From Ashinkailepas kermadecensis (Eukaryota > Arthropoda > Thecostraca > Neolepadidae): a stretch of 64,000 nt of DNA. The number at the start of each line of letters is the position of its first letter. Within the stretch, counting starts at the first letter, position 1. The notes under the pieces are model-generated. The model had not been told where the DNA came from. It made no database searches and was given only the letters and a program-made list of their open reading frames with translations. Below are positions 56,067-64,000 of the stretch, piece by piece. A program made the translations under genes and the position numbers. Location: positions 26,001 to 90,000 of the forward strand of contig JAOTOM010004141.1 in assembly GCA_034440615.1 (NCBI GenBank). Reading direction: 5' to 3'.

Positions 56067-56121
56067 TTTAGTTATTTGTGGTTTAGGGGCGCATCGACTG
56101 CATAGGTCATATAGCGCCCAA
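56067..56121 (-). mobile_element. Mini-retroposon C copy with target-like duplication
   Basis: In minus sense: GGGCGCTATATGACC, spacer, GATGCGCCCCTAAACC and ACAAATAACTAA. Flanked by CAGTGACAGCGGGACA and ATGTGACAGTGGGGCA. The best preserved copy in the window. Confidence 0.75.
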
Positions 56122-56334
56122 TGTGACAGTGGGGCAGAAGCCAGGCAAGGTTTTCCGTAGCATAAAGAGCTATTTAATGCGAAACATAGCGACAGATACA
56201 CCGTCCGTTTTCAACCACAGTTCCCTGTCAACATGCACGCCAGCTAGATGCTCTGCGCCTCGTCACGGTAGTAAGGTTGATGTGTTCAGGGGCAGGCCTG
56301 TCAAGTTGATCGACCCCATGTCTTGAGAGTTTGT

Positions 56335-56625
56335 GACCATATACCCCCACCTGTCTTGAGAGTTTCTGTCACCATACCCCCACCTGTCTTCAGAGTTTCT
56401 GTCACCATACCACCACCTGTCTTGAGAGTTTCTGTCACCATACCCCCACCTGCTTGTTTCCCACCTGTTACCCCCACCTGTCTTCAGAGTTTCTGTCACC
56501 ATACCACCACCTGTCTTGAGAGTTTTGTCACCATACCCCCACCTGTCTTGAGAGTTTCTGTCACCATACCCCACCTGTCTTGAGAGTTTCTGTCACCATA
56601 CCCCCACCTGTCTTGAAAGCTTCAT
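56335..56625. repeat. 33-bp minisatellite
   Basis: About nine copies of CACCTGTCTTGAGAGTTTCT then GTCACCATACCCC with small indels. Confidence 0.92.
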
Positions 56626-58490
56626 ATTGTGTTCTCGATATCTTTGTGGTCGGAATCTGTGTTGAAGCTCCGGCTGCAGACCGGGTGGTCGCCAAACTCG
56701 GGAACGTGGCAGGCGGCTTTTTTCCAGGAGCCCAAGCCCAAGCAATGACCCGCTCGCTTCGCTGTTGTGTGATTGTGGTATCCACAATGTCGTGTTGGCT
56801 TCGTGCCGATCGATCCATTGGTTCGTGAGCTATGCCGATTTAACCGCAGCCGACTTTATTACTTCTTTCTCGTACTCCAGATATTTGTATTTACGTATAT
56901 GAAGTGCGTCCCCCCACGCAGGCTGGCGTGGCAGCGCGTGCGCCATTATAATTTACAGCCGATGAAGCTGGCTGAAGCAAAACCGGCGATCGATCGGTGT
57001 ATTTTGGAGAGCCGGAGATTGCCGAAAATGATGTTTAGTAATGGGTCCGTGCATCCATGATTGTAGCCAAACTTTTTGCCACAGAAAATATAAATGTATG
57101 GTGGGTGTCACTACGATTAGGGCATCGCATGCGTTCACCCGAAAATGGCGTCGGACAGGCACTTTAATTGGGTGAGAAGCGGAGCTGGTTTTACGGGTCA
57201 CGACACGTACCACTCTCGTCACAGTGGTGGGACCCGGACACACCGCATGTGTCGATGGTCAATTGGAAAAGTGTAGCTGGTACGTGGGGCTGAGCAATGC
57301 AAGTAATGGCGATTCGCCATCTTTGCCGTTTCTAGCGCGAAACCCAATCGCGAAAAACTAAAAATGCACCTTTAGCTTTTTGCCCTTCCTCCGTGTGCGC
57401 GTGGTGTGAATCGGAAAGTGATGCTCCGGTGAGGCTGACAATTGTGGCAACACCGTGATGTTGGTTTCGTGTCGATCCGACTATTGCTTCGCGAAGTATG
57501 CCGATCGGAACCGAGCCGACCGGGCGCACCAAGATTGGTCATTTTCCGACGCAAGAAATGGCCGCTGAACGTTTACGTGGATCTGTGGATTAGTATCTAT
57601 TGACTTCGGCGACACCCATTCTCCCACGGCCCCCGTGTCGCTCACGTGCAGCACATTGACCCGATCGCGCCAAAATTGTGCCCGACGGATGGCCAATATC
57701 TGAGGCTTTCGTGTGTTGCCAAGCACGCCCTGATGACGGCCGCCCGCCCGTACCACGCTTGGATACCCACAACGCATATGTTTCGTCTGCAAATCCCCAA
57801 CCACATGCTGAGCGAATGGGGGTGTCGCGCAAATTTTGAGCGCATGCCTCGCGCCCAGTACACACCATGTGACAATGAAGTTCGACAGCTCACGTTGTCC
57901 ATTCGTCGACTGGTGATTCTAGAAGTTTTGAACTATTCGATATGCTGAATTCTTAAAGTTCTGATACACCCACGATCTTTACAATGCGCTGTTGATAAAC
58001 AAAATTATAAAGACCCAAGACACCGATTCCCATAGAATCATCTCAGACACAGATTCACCGACACACGACAGCAATCGATTGAGAAGACACAAGATGACAT
58101 ACAAGTAAACTTTACACAAGTGGCGCCATTTCCGCGCGTAGATGGACCGGGTTTAAACAAAGTGTGGCCCATGGTGTCTTGTTCTCGCCTTCCTCCGGCC
58201 GAGGCTACGTCTGTGGTCAAGTATGCACACCGTTGGCTTTCATGTCAGCTTCTGCACCTCGTGGCCAGACCGGGCCATCCTGTGAGCTCGTTGGTATGCA
58301 GGACAACGCCGGGCACACGGCGAGACCCAGCATGTGCACCGCCGCGTGGAATGTTGCCATTTGCTCATTTGCAATGCAAATGCGATGCTTCAGACGTGCA
58401 ATCTGTGCCGCCACGGACCAAGGCCATTTAAAGGTCTTCTGATACAATAGCTGACTGGCAACGGCTACGGCGAGAGCATCCGACCGAAAG
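56626..58490. other. Spacer, no recognised gene
   Basis: Open frames on both strands of about 100 codons (for example plus 57646-57948) show no domain or splice support. Confidence 0.35.
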
Positions 58491-58492
58491 TG

Positions 58493-58665
58493 TTAAAGTA
58501 CTCGGGTCTTTGCAGTTTAAGGAAACAACTATTGGCGTTGCAGGCGAGATGTCCGCATTCAGAAGCATCACATGCTCTTGCATGTGATGCTTCTGGATGC
58601 GGACATCTCGCCTGCAGCGCCAATAGTTGTTTCCTTAAACTGCAAAGACCTGAGTACTTTAGCAT
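58493..58665. repeat. ~83-bp foldback with a five-base loop
   Basis: Arms run from TTAAAGTACTCGGGTCTTTG to GCATCACATGC and back, with about four mismatches over 83 pairs and a TCTTG loop. A transcript would form one long hairpin. Confidence 0.93.
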
Positions 58666-58978
58666 ATGTGTAGAAGCGGCCCTACAATTGGGGAGGGTGT
58701 AGAGCCGGTTTTTAGGTCATTTTTTCCCCAGTCAACGCCATAGGGTTGATGGTTAAGATGGAAGACAATCGGGCGGAGGCGGAGGGGACATGTTCCAGAA
58801 ATGGCACATGCTATAGGACGGTGTGAAAGCGGCAAGGTGTGTGACATTCCGTAAATCGGCGGAAAAACACCGATAATATGTCGGTCCATCAACAGTCGCT
58901 GAGGAAGATTGGACTGTTTACACTTGTCCTGTCAGACGCACAGAAGGGTCGCGGTGGCTCAGGCTTCCTGTTCTGCAG

Positions 58979-59072
58979 GCTGGTCGCATAAACTGTTCAA
59001 GCATGCCATCCGGCCTCGGAACGGATGCAACTTCAAGGTCTTCACGTCCTTCAAGTGTCGGGGCGCCCCTGC
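58979..59072 (+). CDS. Candidate internal exon, unknown protein
   Basis: Good acceptor (CTTCCTGTTCTGCAG) and good donor (CTGC-GTATGT). The frame that starts after two bases reads WSHKLFKHAIRPRNGCNFKV then FTSFKCRGAP, with G or C at most third codon positions as in the GST exons. The other two frames are poorer. No family recognised and no partner exon identified. Its donor is the first of three tandem copies of the same donor. Confidence 0.45.
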
Positions 59073-59270
59073 GTATGTGCTCATCGTTGTGGCTTGAGTG
59101 ATAGTCTAGGAAACCTGGTCCGGATCGTATGTGCTCATCGTTGTGGCTTGAGTGATGGTCTAGGAAACCTGGTCCGGATCGTATGTGCTCATCGTTGTGG
59201 CTTGAGTGATGGTCTAGTCTAGTGATGGTGATAGTGATAGTGATAGTGATCTAGGAAACCTGGTCCGTAT
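59073..59270. repeat. 54-bp array starting exactly at a donor site
   Basis: Units begin GTATGTGCTCATCGTTGTGG and end CTGGTCCGGATC. The first base of unit 1 is the first intron base of the candidate exon. Two full copies and one partial copy, then a GTGATA run. Confidence 0.88.
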
Positions 59271-59336
59271 CGCGTATACTTGATTCGGAAGAATTGCTGC
59301 TAGCTGGCCTATATTAATTGGGCTTTCGACTGGCAA

Positions 59337-59789
59337 ATGGCGGCAGCCGGGCACTTGCTCGGCTGGCCACGTAAATTCAGTGACTGGTCAGAGCAGCGCG
59401 ACAGTCCACCCTCGTCGACAACTCCTCAGCGACACCTGAGCGCTGGGGACCTCCACACATCACCGACAGGCGGCCGTACCACAAACTCGTCACACCCGGC
59501 ACAAGTCACGAGCGGCAGTCGGCCGGCCATCGGCACATTGACGTCACACCCGGCACAAGTCACGAGCGGCAGTCGGCCGGCCATCGGCACATTGACGTCA
59601 CACCCGGCACAAGTCACGAGCGGCAGTCGGCCGGCCATCGGCACATTGACGTCACACCCGGCACAAGTCACGAGCGGCAGTCGGCCCGCCATCGGCACAT
59701 TGACGCTGACTCAGCAGCTCAGCGCGCCGTTCCAACTACCGCGATGTGGCGGGACGGCGGCTGGCAGGTTTGAGCACGTGCATCTGTGA
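59337..59789 (+). CDS. Open frame with four in-frame 18-residue repeats
   Basis: A 150-codon frame in which a 54-bp minisatellite (59490-59703) encodes SHPAQVTSGSRPAIGTLT four times without a frame change. The unit length is a multiple of three, so the opposite strand is open too. The start region (MAAAGHLLGWPRKFSDWSEQ) is protein-like, but there is no homology I recognise. It may be chance coding across a minisatellite. Confidence 0.25.
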   Translation: MAAAGHLLGWPRKFSDWSEQRDSPPSSTTPQRHLSAGDLHTSPTGGRTTNSSHPAQVTSGSRPAIGTLTSHPAQVTSGSRPAIGTLTSHPAQVTSGSRPAIGTLTSHPAQVTSGSRPAIGTLTLTQQLSAPFQLPRCGGTAAGRFEHVHL

Positions 59790-59896
59790 CTTGGTTACCT
59801 AATTTGATACTAAGGGTACCGCTAGAAGCCAACTTCGCTACAATATTCACTTAAAGCGGTTGACATTGGTTCGTGCAGTAAGCTTTTCGCCCCAGT

Positions 59897-59938
59897 GGGT
59901 GTGTGTGTGTGTGCGAGCGTGCGTGCGTGCGTGCGTGC
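59897..59938. repeat. (GT)n/(GTGC)n microsatellite
   Basis: GTGTGTGTGTGTGCG followed by GTGC repeats. Confidence 0.92.
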
Positions 59939-59939
59939 A

Positions 59940-61450
59940 CTCCTGGAAGCCCACTATGTCGCCAGTCCAGAATTGCACCTGCTCGACAAATGGGCATCTT
60001 GCCTGAGGAGCTGATAAATGATTCAGCCGCCGCTGGAGCTACCGACACCCCTCCCGACCCCCGTCCCGCTCCGAAACACTTACTTGGTGTGTTGCGTGTA
60101 GCAGGGGTAAAGTTTCTTATGCCTACTTTTGAGGGGGCCTGGACCCAACATATTAGTCCCACCAACTGCTTGCTCTCTTGGCATGGAACCCTATGGGTTG
60201 GACCCCCACCAGCCAAACTGGCAGAGCTCATTTACCTCCATGCAGGGGCCCACAAATGATTTTCGAGCCTCCACCCATGATTATGAGTCAATTGAATGTA
60301 ATATTATAAAGCACAAAGCAACGATTGCTTGCACAGAAATGAGCACTTACGTCCTTCCCGACATTCTGAACCATGAACATCTTGGCTAGCATGTGCCGAC
60401 ACAAATTTGCGGCGGAAAAACTAGACCTTTGTGCTATTAAGAACTTTTAAGTGGTTGAGTGAAGTTAGCATAACAAGTGAGTTTTCCATCGCAAAGTTGT
60501 CTCCAGCCTCCTGTCGTCCTGTCCTACATGTCCACCTACGGCTGCATATTGAACATGGCGTCACGCGCCAGCGGGAGGGCAGTGGTTTTGCCAATGGCGA
60601 GAATGCAGTGTGGACGCCGAGCGTACTATGCATGCGGTGACGTCATCGAGCGACGGTTAGCTGTGTCGCGCCATATGAACAGCATTAGTGGGCCCAGAGG
60701 AGGGATAGCTGTGGGCATGTGCCCCCCCCATGGAGATGTGGCGCGCGTCCAACTGGAAAAGGCGCCCCCGAGGACGCACGGGTGCACCCCAGCCCTCCCA
60801 CATGTCGTACCTCAACAATTATCCAAATCAGTGGCGCCCCTCGAGACAAATGCCCCCTCCACCGCAATCTAAATCCCTGGATCCGCCCCTGAGGATAGCC
60901 GATATTGCCGAATGTTCACACCGGAAGATGCGGCCCCAAATTACACCCTGTCGCACATTACCACTGGCTGATAGGAAAGGGTGTGTTTTTTTCCATTCAC
61001 ATGCGACAGTAAATCGACGCCAATTTACATTCTGTCCCCATTGTGACATAGCTTCAATGGCCGTCGGGATGCAAAAACATTTACGGCCGTCAAGAGATCG
61101 ACACATTCGATTTCGGCTTCAAATGCGAGCTCTAATTCCCACCAAAAACTTGATCTAGGTGAACCACGCAGAGCTATTTACGAATCCAAGGTTCAGTTTA
61201 GCATTCCTGTTGCTTTACGGTTACCCGGATCGAACACTAAACTGAACTGGATTTGTAAATAGTGGTAAACAATCAACGAGGAATCGAACACTAGAGTTCT
61301 CAAAGTAAACATATATTCGTCTAAAACCAGTGTCAATATGCAACTAGTCTCTTGGTCCAGAGTAACGTTTTGTGTCTCGATAGCAGGTGACCTTGAGGGT
61401 CAAACGACGGGCAACGCTAGAACGCCCAGTACCAATATATTGCCTACCAG
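59940..61450. other. Spacer, no recognised gene
   Basis: Contains an inverted GGATCCGCCCCTG element terminus at 60880. Otherwise nothing supported. Confidence 0.4.
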
Positions 61451-61454
61451 TGGA

Positions 61455-61645
61455 CAATGTCATTGTACTATCAGCTGTCATTGTGCCAACAACTGTCATT
61501 GTACCATCAGCTGTCATTGTGCCAACAACTGTCATTGTACCAACAACTGTCATTGAGCCAACAACTGTCATTGTACCATCAGCTGTCATTGTGTCAACAA
61601 CTGTCATTGTACCTATCAGCAACTGCCATGGTGTCAGCAGCTGTC
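61455..61645. repeat. 18-bp minisatellite
   Basis: About ten copies of CAACAACTGTCATTGTAC with CATCAGCTGTCATTGTGC variants. Confidence 0.92.
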
Positions 61646-62003
61646 AATTTGTTATCAAAATATACCCCGAGCGATTCGCCTTGATAGTTATTTCCTGGTT
61701 ATTCTGAGACCCGAGACGAATACGTAAATTTGGTATTCAAGTGCACTTTGTACGGAAATACAGGAAATTGTAGGAACAAGAAGCATAGAAATAGCGGCAA
61801 TTGTGGGAAATACCAGAGGTGTTCGTAAATATCAGAGCGACTTACCAGAACTATTGAAGCCAGTTGGTATGTACCTACTAACATTTTGTTTTGCCTCTAC
61901 AAAAGTTCATCTTAGCTTTTGTAGGGTCCCTTCCCTCCCCTCCCCCAACACCAACCCCCGCTTGCCGGACGACTGAGGCGGCTCGCCCTCCATCTGAAGT
62001 CAC

Positions 62004-62074
62004 GAGAACACGCCGTCCTCCGGGATCGACACCACCCACTTTTCAGCGGTCCGTCCAAAGCGCGGCTCAGCTCT
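62004..62074 (-). CDS. Candidate exon beside a GC-rich tandem repeat
   Basis: A minus-strand stretch reading RFGRTAEKWVVSIPEDGVFS, with a possible acceptor (CACGCAG) and a possible donor TTCTC-GTGACT; otherwise the frame stops at once. Protein-like but short. It joins directly to the GTGACNCGGCGTGACGC array upstream in its sense. Confidence 0.3.
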
Positions 62075-62270
62075 CTGCGTGACTCGGCGTGACGCAGCGC
62101 CACGCCGCGTGACCCGGCGTGACGCAACGCGTCGTCGCGTGACTCGGCGTGACGCGATGCCTGTCCGGCGCCGCGGCCAGCCTCCCGAGCCCAGTCGCCG
62201 CCGCTGGCCGCTGCCGTTGTGTGACGTCACCGTGACGTCTTCAGTTCTGTCACCGTGACATGACGTTTCG
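62075..62270. repeat. 13-bp-type GTGACTCGGCGTGACGC tandem repeat
   Basis: Several irregular copies of CGTGACTCGGCGTGACGC-like units, followed by ACCGTGACGTC repeats containing TGACGTCA-type palindromes. Confidence 0.75.
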
Positions 62271-62274
62271 CCGC

Positions 62275-64000
62275 GCCCGGTGACTCGGCGGCTCGGCTCC
62301 CTGAAGGGGGCCTACAAGGCGACTCTCGTGTCTCCAGACGTCATGTAGAGGTCACCCTCGATACCTGTAATGGGTGAAAGAGGGCACCCTCGATCAGGGC
62401 CGGATCCAGAAATCATAGTATGTAGGCGCACATTTCCACTGAGGGGCGCCTTTCGAGCAGAAATTCGTTGAGAGGGGGAAAAGGCGCACTCCAGCCTTCT
62501 CCGACTGGAGAAGCTCCACCTTTCCATGGAAGAGATGGGGAGGAGATATACCCCGATGCCTCCCTCAGTATACGCCCCTGCCCTCAATGCCTGCGTTGGG
62601 TGATGGAGGGACGTACTTCCACGGAACAATTACTGTAAGCGACAAAACTGCTCCGGAATTAGGTATTTTCAGGCGACACTACTATTGCAATATTTACGGC
62701 TCCCGATATTGCTTCTATACGTACGACAACGTGTTGCTATATACTTTAATGTACACTCGATATTGCTTCCACTGCCACGCGCCATTACTGACACGAACTC
62801 TGCTGATCCCTGATATATTATTTACACGCGACATTATCTACCAATGCTATTACGACACCTAATTCGCGCTCCATAGGCGTTGTCATGTAGGAACCAAGAT
62901 TTTTGTGTGGTCGGGCCCCCTTAAGAAAATCCTGGCTGCCACACTGTACTCGGACGTGAGCTATGAATGCCTTTAATAAATATGAAGCATTAAGGCAATC
63001 TTTTTCAGGGGATAGGCTTTTCAAATGTCGTACTTATGCTTTGCAGAATGTCGATGCGCATTATACCAAAATTTCTTAGTTAATATTTTTATATTCCAAG
63101 TTAAATCGAGCACGAAAAGGACCCATCCCTTCGATTGTGATGAAACTTTCGCTTCTACACGATAAACCAACACAATACACGATACACGATAGTGTTGGTT
63201 TATCAGGAGTAATACCATCACGTGTATCTTGAATTAGAAATCATTAAAGTTGACCTAATCATGGAACCTCCAAAATCTGGAAACCCATACTAACTAAAAA
63301 AAAATTCCCCGTGAATGAAACGAAGCACGTCCAATAGGGAAATACCATGCGTAGGTATTACGTACCAAAAATGTCAGGTCAGTGATCATTGACCTCGCGT
63401 GACTTGAAAACTTACATGATTGACCTGGCGGATATGGGGAGGTTGGCATGCAACTGTAGTGAAGTTTCTATATAGGCCACGTGATAGTCCAGGATTTTGA
63501 CCTCGCGTCACAACCAGTTCGGCAGTTCAAAGAGATTGTCCTCTGCACGGTATATTGTGCAGCCGGTTATGGCAATTGAACAGTAACACGCAAACTCCAG
63601 TACATACGTAAAATGTTCCACGACAACGAACGACCGCGATATTTCCTAGTTCTAAATTTTAGAGCCGAAATCAGTTATTAATTTAGAACTTGACGGTTCA
63701 GGGACGACAGACAGGTAGTGCACTGAGTTCGCCCGGCCGCCAGCTGATGAAATGACACGTCACGACCGTCGGGCGTCGGCCCGGTCACCGGCTCGGCACA
63801 GCCCGACCCTATTGTTTGAAATGGACTTTCGATTTTCGGCGGCAGCAGCGTCTGCAGCGGCCGCCGGAAGGACCGTTACGGCTCGCGTTACAGTTCAGGA
63901 CGACAGACCGGCTCGCTTACGGGATACAGCATGTACAATTACGGGACAGCATTATACTCATGGGACAGCCAAAAGTGCAATTTTTATGGAAACTCTGTTA
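62275..64000. other. Spacer, no recognised gene
   Basis: A GGCCGGATCCAG element terminus at 62398 and a direct ATACACGATA duplication near 63170. A GC-rich block begins near 63720 and could be the start of another gene's leader, but no frame supports it. Confidence 0.4.

Overview
This 64 kb window is repeat-rich, intron-rich animal DNA. GT-AG introns, tRNA-derived SINEs with target-site duplications, a mariner element, an LTR retrotransposon and many minisatellites all point to a metazoan. The sigma-class GST, the mariner and scattered TTAGG/CCTAA runs favour an arthropod (a crustacean is plausible), but the species cannot be fixed from the sequence alone. Genes occupy little of the window, and coding exons are GC-rich islands in AT-richer introns and spacers.

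Layout. 1-195: broken fragment of a transposon-like protein. 623-5008: an almost pristine Ty3/gypsy-type LTR retrotransposon on the minus strand (gag, protease, pol; 5-bp target duplication; LTRs identical except for one 27-bp tandem duplication). 6.5-9.5 kb: a possible orphan exon and tandem arrays. 9.5-17.5 kb, minus strand: at least five exons, probably six, of a ZNF598/Hel2-type ribosome-collision E3 ligase (zinc fingers plus FPTL motifs; the RING-coding 5' exons were not found). 17.5-42 kb: mostly repeats, including SINEs, AT-rich CCTAA-containing repeats, two ~30-bp-periodic GGGGCC/AAAATC arrays in opposite orientation, and short inverted-repeat elements. 42.2-42.7 kb: a candidate two-exon gene behind a CpG-rich leader. 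42.8-44.8 kb: a rearranged mariner carrying a nested inverted-repeat element. 48.4-55.9 kb, plus strand: a complete four-coding-exon sigma-class glutathione S-transferase with a polyadenylation signal. 56-64 kb: minisatellites, a large foldback and candidate orphan exons.

The most unusual signal is that tandem arrays repeatedly sit on or against splice junctions. In both recognised genes and in two orphan exons, minisatellite units begin at, end at, or contain copies of the exon-intron boundary, so an intron may carry up to about 20 decoy donors or several decoy acceptors. A second signal is a family of ~50-nt insertions flanked by target-like duplications that match only the 3' tail of the local SINE family.
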